From Humitalea rosea (GTDB lineage Bacteria; Pseudomonadota; Alphaproteobacteria; Acetobacterales; Acetobacteraceae): a stretch of DNA of 64,000 nucleotides. The stretch lies in the NCBI RefSeq assembly GCF_003253705.1, contig NZ_QKYU01000017.1:61754-125753 (forward strand), read 5' to 3'. The notes under the pieces are model-generated. The model worked only from the letters and a program-made list of their open reading frames with translations. It did no database searches and was not told where the DNA came from. The translations under genes and the position numbers were made by a program. Positions 50,388 to 59,160 of this stretch are shown piece by piece (the stretch's first letter is position 1; each line of letters opens with the position of its first letter).

Positions 50388-53300
50388 CTAATCCGCCCAG
50401 GTCGCATGGGCCTGTTCCCAGGCCGCGAGCCGGGCCTGCCCCGCCTGCACCAGCCGCGCCCGCAGCCCGGCATCGGCCAGCAGCCGCGCCGGCCCCTCCG
50501 CATCCGCCCCGAGCGCATCGCGGGCGAAGGGATTGCCGGCATCGGCCGCGACCGGCACCCCCACCGACCAGGCCAGGGCGATCAGCGCGCGCTCATCCGC
50601 CACCGGGTCGGGCAGCCATAGCCCGAGGCACACGGGGGCCGCCGCACAGAGCAAGGCGGCGAAGGCGATGGGCGCGGATTGCGTCCGGCCGGAGGGCGCG
50701 ATCCGCAGCGCCTGGCCATCGCCCGCCAGCACCAGATCCACCCCCGCCGCCGCCGCCAGCGCGTGCAGCGCCTGCCCCGCCGGCATGCCGCCGGTCAGAT
50801 GCGCGGCCAGCAGCCAGGGCCGTTCCAGCCCCAGCGCGGCCCGCGCCGCCGCCAGATGCCGGGCCGAGGCCGCCTCCTGCCGCAGCGCCGCGAAGCCGCG
50901 CAGCACCCCGCCCCGCGCCACCGGCCAGGGCCCCGGCCGGGCCAGCAGCGCGCGATCGGTATGGGCGAGCAGGCTCGCCTCGGCTTCCGGCAGGATGCCG
51001 CCCCCGGCATCGGCCGCCAGGGTCAGGCCAAGCCGGCGCGGCCGCGGCGATCGCGCGGGGTCCAGCAGCATGGCGGCGAGCGCGCCCGCCTCCAGCGGCA
51101 CCAGCACGGCGACGTAGCGGCCGAGGCTCTCCGCCAGCCAGGGCGCCAAAGCGGTGGGGGCGGGGGCGCCGCGCAGCAGGCGGCGCTCCGCCTCGCCCCG
51201 CGCCGCCGCCACCTGGCGGGCGGCGGCCAGCCAGGCCTCCGGCGACGCGGCCCGCGTGAGGCGGGTCGCGTCGGTGTCGAGCGGCATGGCCCGGATCGGG
51301 CCGCCGCCGGCAGCACCGCAGACCAGCCGCCGCAGGCGCAGCCCCGTGGCCGGCGCCGTGCCATCGGCGGCGAAGACCTCGCCCTGGAGCAGCAGCGGCG
51401 CGCCGGGCGGGCCGGGCCGCAGCTCCAGCTCCAGCACCCGCCCCGTGCCGGGCAGGTCGAGGAGGCCGAAGTCCTGCGCCGCCACGGCGAGGCGCAGCCG
51501 CAGCGGCGCCGGGGCGGCGAAGGCAAGCTGCACCCAGCCGGTGCCGGGCGGCAGCAGCAGGGCGAAGCCGGGGGCGAGGCCACGGCCCTCGGCCGCATCC
51601 GGCGGGAGCAGCCCGCTGAGCCCGAGCGGCGCGGCCCCGGCGAGGCCGGGGACAAAGCCGCGCAGGATCGCCGCCTCCTCCCGCGCGACCAGCATCTGGC
51701 GCGGGGGCACGGGCGGCGGCGGGGGGCCGGACGGCAGGCGCAGGCTGCGCGTGGCGGCGGCGCAGAGCATGGCCTCCAGCCCCGGCGGCAGATCGGCGGG
51801 CAGCAGCACATCCACCGCGTCGAAGCCGGGCCGCAGCCCGTCCAGCGTGCCGGCCAGGACGGCGGCCTCGGCCTCGGTGGCGGCGCTGCCCAGCACCAGC
51901 AGATGGCGCGGCGGGCGCGGCGGGGGGGCGACCGCCAGCAGCGCGGCCAACGCCTCCTGCGCCAGACGCAGCGGGGCGGTCCGGGCGGGCGAGGCCCACC
52001 AGGCGCGGGCCGCCGCCGCCAGCGTGTCGCGGCGCGCCGGGGCCTCCAGCAGCGCCGCCAGGACCGGCACGAAGGCCTCGCGCTCGGCGAGGATCCCGGC
52101 CCCGGCCGCCGCGATCATGCTGCCCCGCGCGCCATGCGGCGTGCTCACCACCGGCAGGCCCTGGGCGAGGTAATCCGCGAGCTTCACGCTGGAGCCGCCG
52201 CCGTGCGCGACCGGGTTCAGCGCGATCCGCCAGCCGCCGAGCACGGCGCGCATCGCCTCCGGCGCCAGGACCCCATGCAGCCGCAGATTGGGCGGGCCGC
52301 CGGGGGGCAGGCTGTCGCAGACGCCGCCGACGATCTCGAAGACCGCATTGGGCAAGGCGGGCGCCAGCACATCGCGGATGAACCGCGCCGCGTCGCGATT
52401 GGGCGGGTGGGGGGAGCCGATGAAGCCGATGCGCGGCGGGCCCTCGGGCGCGGGCATCTCGGGCGGGCCGTCGTCCAGCAAGGCGTCATGCGGCACCATC
52501 AGCACCTGGGCCTGGCCGCCCAGGGCGCGCAGGGCCGCCGCATCCTCCTCGCTGCAACACAGCACCAGATCGGCGGCCAGGGCCAGCTCTCGCTCAAGCC
52601 CGCCCGCGGCCTCCACGGCGACCGCGGCGAGGGGATGCGCGCCGAGCAGGTCGCGCTTCAGCGCCGCTTCGAGGTTGTGCGCGTGGTAGATCACCGGCAC
52701 CGGGCCGGCGGCGCGGCGCAGCGGCGTGAGCAGCGGCGCCATGTAGCATTGCTCGAAGACCAGCGCCTCGGCCCGTGGCGCCAAGCTGGCGAGCAGGCGG
52801 CGCAGGGCCGCATCGCCCCCGACATGGGCGGCGGCCAGGACATCCTCCATCGGTGCCGGGGCCAAGGCGCGCAGATCGGCCATGGCGACGCGCTGGGCGG
52901 CGCCACGCGGCACCACCACCTCCAGCAGCCGCGGCGCCAGCGGCGTGACGGCGGGCTGGTCGCCGAGGGTGAGCAGCAGCGTGTCCCGCCCCAGCCCATC
53001 CAGCATGGCGCGGCTGCGGATGGCGCCGCCGCTGCGCCCGCCGCCGATCGCGTAGTCGTTGACCGCGAGGCAGAGGCGCCGCCCCGCCGGCAGCGGCGGG
53101 GGCAGGGCCGCATCCTCGGCGCGCAGCCCCAGGGCCGCATCGCGCAGCCGCGCCGGGGGCAGGTCAAAGAGCAGGCCGAGCCCTGCCGCCGCCGCCGCGC
53201 CGGGCGCGAGCACCAGCCGCGCGCGACCGCATAGGGCCGCCTCCAACTGCCAGATCCGCTCCCAGGCCTCGCCGAGCCGGTCGCCCTGGAGCCCCGCCAG

Positions 53301-53708
53301 CGCCGCGGCCAGCATCAGGCCGCGCGGGGCGTAGATCTCGGCGGGCGGGCGGGCGAGCAGGCTGGCGGACCAGGGCGAGAGGTGCAGCACCAGATCGGCG
53401 GCATCGGCCAGCGCCTCGGCCTGGCGGCGCAGCGGGCCCGGACGGGCGGCGGCGGCGGCCAGGCCGAACAGCATGGCATCGCCCGCGATGCCGGCGGCGG
53501 CGAGCCGCCCCTCGGGCGGGATCTCCACCCCGATGCGAAGCTCGCGGATCTCCCCGTCCCGGGTTTCGGTGGCGGTGGGGCGCTGGCCGGGCAGGGGGGT
53601 CAGCAGCGTGACCTGCCAGCCCGCCGGGGCGCCGAGGCAGAACGCCCGCGCCCGGTGGTCACCCGCCTCGGGGGCCAGGACGAGCAGGCGGGCTGCGGGC
53701 GAGATCAT
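50388..53708 (-). CDS. Large glycosyltransferase-containing protein, 1106 aa
   Basis: An 1106-aa protein from ATG 53708, which has CGGGGAA upstream. Residues about 215-620 form a GT4-like domain: CLAVNDYAIGGGRSGGAIRSRAML, YHAHNLEAALKRDLLG, PRIGFIGSPHPPNRDAARF, and the donor-binding end NPVAHGGGSSVKLADYLAQGLPVVSTPHG. The first 210 residues and the long 620-1106 tail do not match a family I can name; the tail ends in a segment (QALHALAAAAGVDLVLAGDG and DAGNPFARDALGADA) that looks like a decayed GT-B C-terminal domain. Ala content is very high. It converges with coaA, 9 bp apart, and precedes a small orphan gene and the sulfotransferase-like gene. Confidence 0.75.
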   Translation of the reverse strand: MISPAARLLVLAPEAGDHRARAFCLGAPAGWQVTLLTPLPGQRPTATETRDGEIRELRIGVEIPPEGRLAAAGIAGDAMLFGLAAAAARPGPLRRQAEALADAADLVLHLSPWSASLLARPPAEIYAPRGLMLAAALAGLQGDRLGEAWERIWQLEAALCGRARLVLAPGAAAAAGLGLLFDLPPARLRDAALGLRAEDAALPPPLPAGRRLCLAVNDYAIGGGRSGGAIRSRAMLDGLGRDTLLLTLGDQPAVTPLAPRLLEVVVPRGAAQRVAMADLRALAPAPMEDVLAAAHVGGDAALRRLLASLAPRAEALVFEQCYMAPLLTPLRRAAGPVPVIYHAHNLEAALKRDLLGAHPLAAVAVEAAGGLERELALAADLVLCCSEEDAAALRALGGQAQVLMVPHDALLDDGPPEMPAPEGPPRIGFIGSPHPPNRDAARFIRDVLAPALPNAVFEIVGGVCDSLPPGGPPNLRLHGVLAPEAMRAVLGGWRIALNPVAHGGGSSVKLADYLAQGLPVVSTPHGARGSMIAAAGAGILAEREAFVPVLAALLEAPARRDTLAAAARAWWASPARTAPLRLAQEALAALLAVAPPPRPPRHLLVLGSAATEAEAAVLAGTLDGLRPGFDAVDVLLPADLPPGLEAMLCAAATRSLRLPSGPPPPPVPPRQMLVAREEAAILRGFVPGLAGAAPLGLSGLLPPDAAEGRGLAPGFALLLPPGTGWVQLAFAAPAPLRLRLAVAAQDFGLLDLPGTGRVLELELRPGPPGAPLLLQGEVFAADGTAPATGLRLRRLVCGAAGGGPIRAMPLDTDATRLTRAASPEAWLAAARQVAAARGEAERRLLRGAPAPTALAPWLAESLGRYVAVLVPLEAGALAAMLLDPARSPRPRRLGLTLAADAGGGILPEAEASLLAHTDRALLARPGPWPVARGGVLRGFAALRQEAASARHLAAARAALGLERPWLLAAHLTGGMPAGQALHALAAAAGVDLVLAGDGQALRIAPSGRTQSAPIAFAALLCAAAPVCLGLWLPDPVADERALIALAWSVGVPVAADAGNPFARDALGADAEGPARLLADAGLRARLVQAGQARLAAWEQAHATWAD

Positions 53709-53748
53709 CTGTTCCCCGCCGGACGGGCGGGGCGCGGCGCCTGCCGGC

Positions 53749-54504
53749 TCAGATCGAGACGAGTTCGACCCGCCATATTGCGATCGACAATTGCCGCCGG
53801 TCGTCCCCGCCATTGATGGAGGCGGGGGAGGCGGTGCGGATGGCATCGATATCCAGCCGCATGGTCGCGGCGCCGCCATCCTGCCCGGGCGGCGGGGCGG
53901 CGATCAGCGTGGTGATGCGCCCCTGCCGTTCCACCCGCACCGTGGTCCAGGCGCCGCCGTCCAGCGCGAGCTGGACCTGCTCCAGCGCATCCGGGACCAG
54001 CGTCGAGAGGACGAGCAGGCGGATCTCCACCGGCGTCCGCAGCCGGGGCAGGTAGATCGCGGCCTTGGGGGTCGGCCCGATCCAGCAGAAGCTGTCGCCG
54101 GAACTCGCCTTCTCCGGCCGCAGGAAGCCTTCGCGCCTGAGCTGTTCGTCAAGGTTCAGCGTCATCTGCGTCGGCAGCACGATCTCCTCGGCCACCACCG
54201 GGGCGATGGCGGGCTCCGGGGCCGGTTCCACCGGGGCCGGGTAGGGCAGCACCGTCGCCCCCTGCCATTGCGCGGCCTGGACGGTGAGCAGCCGCGCCTC
54301 CAGCATCGAGAGGCGGCGCAGCATCCACAGCACGCCCTCCTCCGGCTTCATCCCGGCCAGTTCCTGGGCGTAGCTGTTCAGCACGCGGCGCTGCAGCGCC
54401 TGATCGGCCGGCAGCCCGGCGGGATCGGCGTCGCGCAGGTCGATACGGCGCGACAGCGCGGCGGCCAGGGCGGTCGCGGTATCACTCAACGACTGGTTCG
54501 ACAT
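53749..54504 (-). CDS. Hypothetical protein of the glycan locus
   Basis: A 251-aa soluble protein with no recognised family. The N-terminal 75 residues are helical (ADQALQRRVLNSYAQELAGM, WMLRRLSMLEARLL). A Pro/Ala-rich linker follows (PYPAPVEPAPEPAIAPVV). The C-terminal 130 residues look like a beta-sandwich (SFCWIGPTPKAAIYLPRL, IRLLVLSTLVPDALEQVQL, ITTLIAAPPPG), perhaps carbohydrate-binding. There is no signal peptide. It is 36 bp downstream of the sulfotransferase-like gene and 40 bp upstream of the large transferase gene, on the same strand. The beta-rich C-terminus resembles, in character, the unassigned regions in the giant transferases, but I cannot show homology. Confidence 0.6.
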   Translation of the reverse strand: MSNQSLSDTATALAAALSRRIDLRDADPAGLPADQALQRRVLNSYAQELAGMKPEEGVLWMLRRLSMLEARLLTVQAAQWQGATVLPYPAPVEPAPEPAIAPVVAEEIVLPTQMTLNLDEQLRREGFLRPEKASSGDSFCWIGPTPKAAIYLPRLRTPVEIRLLVLSTLVPDALEQVQLALDGGAWTTVRVERQGRITTLIAAPPPGQDGGAATMRLDIDAIRTASPASINGGDDRRQLSIAIWRVELVSI

Positions 54505-54540
54505 TGGCGACTCCCCCTCCTGACGCGCGTCTGCCCAGCC

Positions 54541-55713
54541 TCAGCCCAGCGAAAGCCTGATGTCGCACAGATCCGCCCCCATGGGAGCCTCATGCGGCGG
54601 CACCACGCTCACGACCAGATCGATCATCTCCGGCACAGCCGAGAAGGTAACATCGAGATCGGCCGATTCGCTGCCGGAAAGTGCAAAATCCCGCGACATC
54701 ACCATTTGGCGAGACAGCGTGCCGACCACGTCCAGGCGCAGGGCAAGCCCGGCCGCATGCCCCCGCAGCCGCCCGGTCAGGCGCATCCGCCCCGCCGGGG
54801 CGATTCCGGCGCAGACCAGTATGGCGGGTCCGGTGCCGGTGCAGTTCAGGCGCAGCGTCTCGCGGTCCGGCCAACTCGCGGCCAGGCCCTCGCTGCGGAG
54901 CATCCCGGCCTCGGTCATCTCCGCCAGGCGCAACGGCGCGCGGCGGAGGCGGGCGGCGGCATCCCCGAGGGCATAGCCGCCGATCTGCATCGCGCCGCCG
55001 CAGAGGGCCACGAACAGCTCCTTCTCCGGGGTGCTCCAGGCGATTTCGGTCAGGCCCGGCCCGGCCGCCGCCGGGTCCAGCCCGTCGCGGCCCAGCGCGC
55101 CGCGCCCAAGCTCGGCCCGCAGCCGGTCGCGCAAGGGCATGCCGAGCCCGAGGAAGGCGGCGACCCGGCCGAGGGCGGCATCGGGATGGGCCAGCACCTC
55201 CTCCAACCCCAGCAGCGTCACCTGGGCCGGGCAGGCGGCGGCCAGCGCCTCCGCGGCCTCCATCGCGCCGGCCCAGGAGAGGCAATGCTGCACGAAATCC
55301 ATCCCCGGCCGCGCCCGCATGCGGCTGGCGATGGTATCGACCCCATTGCGATGCAGCAGCACGACGCGCGCCTGGGGCAGATGCGGCAGCACGACCCGCA
55401 GCGCGGGCAGGATCGCCGCCTCCGGCAGCCATTCGGCCGCGCGCAGAAGCTGGCCGCCGCCCGGCGCGGCGCCGGCCAGCAGATCGTCCAGCAGCGCCTG
55501 GGCCAGGGCGGGGCTGATGGTCGCCGGGGCCGGCAGGCCGAGTTCGGCATAGCGCCGCGCCTGCCGCTGCCCGGCGTCGGCGACCAGCGCGACCCGTGCC
55601 AGTTCGGCGGTGGCATCGCGCTGCGGCATCCCCAGCGCCGCGGCGAAGGCGGCGGCGAGGCTGGTGAGGCCCGAGCGCGCGGGGCCGGCGATGAGGAGAA
55701 CAGGGCTTTGCAT
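54541..55713 (-). CDS. Sulfotransferase-like P-loop protein
   Basis: A 390-aa protein from ATG 55713. The N-terminal half resembles PAPS-dependent sulfotransferases: the 5' phosphosulfate loop LLIAGPARSGLTSLAAAFAAAL at residues 6-27 and ARVVLLHRNGVDTIASRMRARP near 117-138, which corresponds to the 3' phosphate-binding RxPxDxxxS-type region, then the LGLEEVLAHPDAALGRVAAFLGL pattern. The C-terminal 150 residues are an extra beta-rich domain (LRLNCTGTGPAILVCAGIAP onwards). The loop has Leu-Thr where Thr-Thr is common. Together with a CMP-sugar synthetase just upstream, this suggests a modified acidic glycan. Substrate is unknown. Confidence 0.7.
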   Translation of the reverse strand: MQSPVLLIAGPARSGLTSLAAAFAAALGMPQRDATAELARVALVADAGQRQARRYAELGLPAPATISPALAQALLDDLLAGAAPGGGQLLRAAEWLPEAAILPALRVVLPHLPQARVVLLHRNGVDTIASRMRARPGMDFVQHCLSWAGAMEAAEALAAACPAQVTLLGLEEVLAHPDAALGRVAAFLGLGMPLRDRLRAELGRGALGRDGLDPAAAGPGLTEIAWSTPEKELFVALCGGAMQIGGYALGDAAARLRRAPLRLAEMTEAGMLRSEGLAASWPDRETLRLNCTGTGPAILVCAGIAPAGRMRLTGRLRGHAAGLALRLDVVGTLSRQMVMSRDFALSGSESADLDVTFSAVPEMIDLVVSVVPPHEAPMGADLCDIRLSLG

Positions 55714-55738
55714 GAGAATCCCGCCCTGTTCTGCCAAG

Positions 55739-56407
55739 TTACTTGCCGTGGACGAGAGGGTAGAGCGCCTCGGCCAGTTCGAGATCCTCGGCGGTCTTGA
55801 TGACATGGCCGGCGAGGCGGTTGAGGCTGCTCAACCCCACCTTGCCCGCATAGGTCGCGCATTGCCCGGCATGGGCGGCACCGAGGTAGGTCTCGCTGCG
55901 CCAGCCGGTCACCGACCAGGTGACGCGGCGCACCGGCGGGAGGTCCTGCGAATTGGTCTTCTCGGTGAGGGTGAAATTCACCGGCTCGCCACGGCAGAAG
56001 GCTTCCAGCGGCTCATCCACCACGCTGAGCATCACGTCGTAGTCGCCCGCGACCATCTCCTGCACGAAGCGGGTGATTTCGGGCACCGTCAGCAGCGGGG
56101 CGATGGAATGCACCTGGAACAGCCGGTCGCAGGGGTGCTTTTCCAGGAATTCGGCGACGAACTGCTCGCTGGTGGCGACGTTGTTGGCAAGCTCCGCGGG
56201 GCGCTTGTGGAATTTCGCGCCCTCGGCCACGGCGATCTCGCCGAAGGTGTCGTGTTCCGAATTGACCCAGACCTCATCGAACACGCCGGCCGCGATGCAT
56301 TTGCGGACGGCATGGGCGAGCAGGGGGACGCCTTGCAGGGGCAGCAGGTTCTTCTGCTTCAGCCGCTGGCTGCCCATGCGCGCGGGGATCATCGCTATGT
56401 TGGTCAC
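55739..56407 (-). CDS. Acylneuraminate/ulosonate cytidylyltransferase (NeuA/KdsB-like)
   Basis: A 222-aa nucleotidyltransferase of the NeuA family. The CTP-binding N-terminus IPARMGSQRLKQKNLLPLQGVPLLAHAV is nearly canonical, with the Arg and the Lys-Asn pair, and VNSEHDTFGEIAVAEGA follows. It makes CMP-activated sialic-acid-like or other ulosonic acid sugars from CTP. The rest of the pathway in the same neighbourhood does not include the usual NeuB synthase, so the sugar cannot be named. It stands between the sulfotransferase-like gene and a hydroxyacid dehydrogenase gene, all on the minus strand. Confidence 0.85.
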   Translation of the reverse strand: MTNIAMIPARMGSQRLKQKNLLPLQGVPLLAHAVRKCIAAGVFDEVWVNSEHDTFGEIAVAEGAKFHKRPAELANNVATSEQFVAEFLEKHPCDRLFQVHSIAPLLTVPEITRFVQEMVAGDYDVMLSVVDEPLEAFCRGEPVNFTLTEKTNSQDLPPVRRVTWSVTGWRSETYLGAAHAGQCATYAGKVGLSSLNRLAGHVIKTAEDLELAEALYPLVHGK

Positions 56408-56443
56408 GGTTGCCTCTCAGCGGTCGCTTCAGGGGGGGTCGCT

Positions 56444-57403
56444 TCAGGGAGCCCAGGGGGCGAGGAAGGAGAGCGGGTCGGTCGCCTGGGTCAGGCCCTG
56501 GATCGCGGCCCGGCCCATCGCGACCACCGCGGCATTGGCGCTGCCGCCGATATGCGCGGTGGCCAGGAAGTTCGGCAGGTTCAGCAATTCCTGATCCTGC
56601 GGCGGCTCGGAGGCGAAGACGTCGAAGCAGGCGCAGGCGATCTGCCCGCTCTGCAAGGCGGCCTTCAGCGCATCCTCATCCACGAGGCCGCCACGGGCGG
56701 TGTTGAGCAGCACGGCACCTTTCGGCATCGCGGCGAGGCGGGTGGCATCGATGACGTTCGCGGTATCGGGCGTGAAGGGGACATGCAGCGACAGCGCATC
56801 GGAACGCGCGACGAGCGCATCGAGCGTGACGCTCTCCACCCCGGTCTCGGCGCAGAAGGCGCCGATATCGCGGATGTCATGCGCCAGCACGCGCACGCCG
56901 AGGGCGCGCAGCATCCGCCCGAGTTCCCGCCCGACATGGCCGCAGCCGAGCAGGCCGACGGTAACTTCCGTGATCTGCCGGCCGGGGTATTGCCGCCAGG
57001 TGCCGGCGCGGATTTCCGACTGCGAGACGCTGACGCCGCGCAGGGCGGCGATGAGGAAGCAGATGGCGAGTTCGGCGACCGAGCGGCGGTTCACGCCGCC
57101 GCTCCAGCCGACCAGCACGCCGCGCTTCGCGGCCGCGCGCAGATCGACGTTGTCGAGCCCGACGCCATACTTGCTGATGATCTTCAGATCCGGCAGCGCT
57201 GCCAGCACCTCGTCGGTGATGCGTTCCAGCGCCACCACGGCCCGGTCATGCCCGGCCAGGAAACCGATCAGCTCATCGCCCGCGAGGGTGCGCCCGGTGT
57301 CGTTGAAGCTGGCGGAAGGATAGAGCGCGGCCAGCTCGCCGCGCAGGATCGGATGACGGGAGAACGATCGCGACAGCACCGCGACCCGCGTTGTCTCCGC
57401 CAT
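56444..57403 (-). CDS. D-isomer-specific 2-hydroxyacid dehydrogenase (SerA-like)
   Basis: A 319-aa NAD-dependent dehydrogenase of the D-2-hydroxyacid family. NAD binding is VGLLGCGHVGRELGRMLRALGVRVLAHD (about residues 148-175). The catalytic Arg, Glu and His lie in LNTARGGLVDEDAL, CFDVFASEPPQDQELL and TAHIGGSANAA. IISKYGVGLDNVDL is typical of phosphoglycerate dehydrogenase-like members. The regulatory ACT domain is missing. It directly abuts the hydratase-like gene, with the stop of one touching the start of the other, so a role in the local sugar-acid pathway is more likely than serine synthesis. Confidence 0.85.
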   Translation of the reverse strand: MAETTRVAVLSRSFSRHPILRGELAALYPSASFNDTGRTLAGDELIGFLAGHDRAVVALERITDEVLAALPDLKIISKYGVGLDNVDLRAAAKRGVLVGWSGGVNRRSVAELAICFLIAALRGVSVSQSEIRAGTWRQYPGRQITEVTVGLLGCGHVGRELGRMLRALGVRVLAHDIRDIGAFCAETGVESVTLDALVARSDALSLHVPFTPDTANVIDATRLAAMPKGAVLLNTARGGLVDEDALKAALQSGQIACACFDVFASEPPQDQELLNLPNFLATAHIGGSANAAVVAMGRAAIQGLTQATDPLSFLAPWAP

Positions 57404-58195
57404 TCATGCGGCATCCGTGAAGCGCATCGTCACCGCGGCATCCAGCGCCGGGAAGCGTGCGGTGACGCGCTTGCCGAGCGGCACATCGACATAGCCGGTG
57501 CAGCTGCCGGAGACGATGTACTGGCCGGCCTTCAGCGCATAGCCCCGCGCCAGCGCGGTCTTCACGAAGGCGAGCAGCGGGCCGATCGGTCCGCCATCGA
57601 TCACCGCGCCGCCACCGGGGACAGGGTCCTGCCCCTCGATCTCCAGGATCACGGGCGCATCGGTCAGCCGCGCCGGATCGCCGAGCGGCGAGCCCGGCCC
57701 GACCACCAGCGAGCCGACCGCGCCGGTATCGGCGACCAGCCCGAAGCCGCCATGCGCGCCGAGGCCGGAGAAGCGCGAGCCCGGCACCTCGATCGAGGGA
57801 TGCACGCTGGCGATGGCGGCGATCAGGCCCGGCAGGTCCAGATCCGCATCCGCGGCGGTCAGGTCACGGCCAAGGCGGAAGGCATATTCGCTTTCCACGC
57901 CGCGCTGGCGGGCCACGACGGCCGGCACGTCGCCGCCATCGGGGAAGATGCGCGACTGCGGGATCGGGCCGAAGAACTGCTTCGGCAGGCCCAGCGTCGC
58001 GCGGACCTGGGCGATGGTGGCGCCGAGCTTGAAGGCCCCGATCGGGCCAAGCTTCGCGGCGATGGCATCGACGATGCGTTCGGATCCGGCGAGATCGGTC
58101 GGGATTTCTCCCGGTTCGGGCGAGACCACATCGACGGTGTCAAATGCTGCCGCGATGCGTGCTGCCAAAGGATGGTCGTAAGTCACTGTTCGCAC
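57404..58195 (-). CDS. 2-keto-4-pentenoate hydratase-like protein
   Basis: A 263-aa member of the MhpD/fumarylacetoacetate hydrolase-related hydratase/decarboxylase fold, from GTG 58195 with AGGGA five bases upstream. Segments such as GAFKLGATIAQVRATLGLPKQFFGPI, VESEYAFRLGRDLTAADADL, IASVHPSIEVPGSRF and YIVSGSCTGYVDVPLGKRVTARF match the metal-binding core, with Glu-x-Glu-type ligands in VESEY. In catabolic operons this family hydrates 2-oxo-4-enoates. Here it is placed among CMP-sugar and dehydrogenase genes, so a keto-deoxy sugar acid substrate is possible. It is divergent from the IMPase gene. Confidence 0.8.
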   Translation of the reverse strand: MRTVTYDHPLAARIAAAFDTVDVVSPEPGEIPTDLAGSERIVDAIAAKLGPIGAFKLGATIAQVRATLGLPKQFFGPIPQSRIFPDGGDVPAVVARQRGVESEYAFRLGRDLTAADADLDLPGLIAAIASVHPSIEVPGSRFSGLGAHGGFGLVADTGAVGSLVVGPGSPLGDPARLTDAPVILEIEGQDPVPGGGAVIDGGPIGPLLAFVKTALARGYALKAGQYIVSGSCTGYVDVPLGKRVTARFPALDAAVTMRFTDAA

Positions 58196-58277
58196 CCATT
58201 CCCTGTCGTCGGCATCATTGCCATGCGGCGTGACGCTCTGTAAAGTGTGTGCAGTGCAGCAACTTGAGGGGCCGCCT

Positions 58278-59018
58278 GTGACTTTGGTCAAGTCCGCGAA
58301 CCTTCAGGAACTTGCAACAACTGCTTGCGAGGCGGTTCGCCTCACCCGTGGTTTTCTGCTGGAACAGAAGCAGGGCGGCGCCGTGGCGGTCTCCCAACTG
58401 GGCCGCGATATCAAGCTCGCCGCCGATGCGGGCTCGGAGGCGATCATCCGCGCCTTCCTGGTCGAGCATGGCGACCTCCCGATCCTCGGCGAGGAGGCCG
58501 GCTGGTCCGGCCGGGCGCCGGAACCGGATGAGCTGCATTGGGTGCTCGATCCGCTCGACGGTTCCTTCAATTATTTTCGCGGCGTGCCGCTCTATGGCGT
58601 CTCCCTCGCGCTCTGCCGCGGGCGCCAGGCGGTGTTCGGCGCGATCTACGATCCCGAGCGTGACGAACTCTTCGCCGGCGGGGCCGGGCTTGGCCTGAGC
58701 CTGAACGGCCATCTGGTGGTGCAGCCGGCGCCGGCGCGGCAGATGCTCGCCACCGGCTTCCCCTCGCAGGCGGATGTGGCGGATACGCTCGGCCGCCTCG
58801 GGGCGCTGACGGCGGACTGGACCAAGATGCGGATGCTGGGCGCGGCCGCCCTGTCGCTCGCCTGGGTCGCCGCCGGCCGCCTGGATGGCTACACCGAAAA
58901 CGGGATCATGTGGTGGGATGTCGCCGCCGGCCTCGCCCTGGCCGAGGGGGCGGGCGCGCGCAGGATTGTGTGCGAGGCAATTTCGCAATTTGCAGTAAAC
59001 GTGTTTGTGGAACGCTAG
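58278..59018 (+). CDS. Inositol monophosphatase family phosphatase
   Basis: A 246-aa Mg-dependent sugar phosphatase from GTG 58278, which has GAGGGGC just upstream; an ATG 20 codons earlier lacks such a signal. Metal-site motifs are complete: ILGEEAGWSG, the signature WVLDPLDGSFNYFRGVPLYG (DPLDGSxN) and WWDVAAGLALAEGAGAR near the C-terminus. The family includes inositol, fructose-bisphosphate, 3'-phosphoadenosine (CysQ) and sugar-1-phosphate phosphatases. With a sulfotransferase-like gene close by, a CysQ-like PAP phosphatase role is one option; removal of phosphate from a sugar-acid intermediate is the other. Confidence 0.85.
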   Translation: MTLVKSANLQELATTACEAVRLTRGFLLEQKQGGAVAVSQLGRDIKLAADAGSEAIIRAFLVEHGDLPILGEEAGWSGRAPEPDELHWVLDPLDGSFNYFRGVPLYGVSLALCRGRQAVFGAIYDPERDELFAGGAGLGLSLNGHLVVQPAPARQMLATGFPSQADVADTLGRLGALTADWTKMRMLGAAALSLAWVAAGRLDGYTENGIMWWDVAAGLALAEGAGARRIVCEAISQFAVNVFVER

Positions 59019-59160
59019 GCTTGTGGGCGCCCGACCCGGACCCAACCGGGCCGATTGTTCGGCGACCTGACCGGAGGCACGGCTGACGGGGGGCGGGGTA
59101 AGACCCGGTTCGTCCGGCTTTTTCGTGCCCGTTTTTAATTCGATCACTGGAGTCGCACAT

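Noticed and set aside
59105..59122. Possible intrinsic terminator after the IMPase gene
   Set aside because: CCGG-TTCGT-CCGG followed by CTTTTT has only a 4-bp self-complementary stem, too weak to call.
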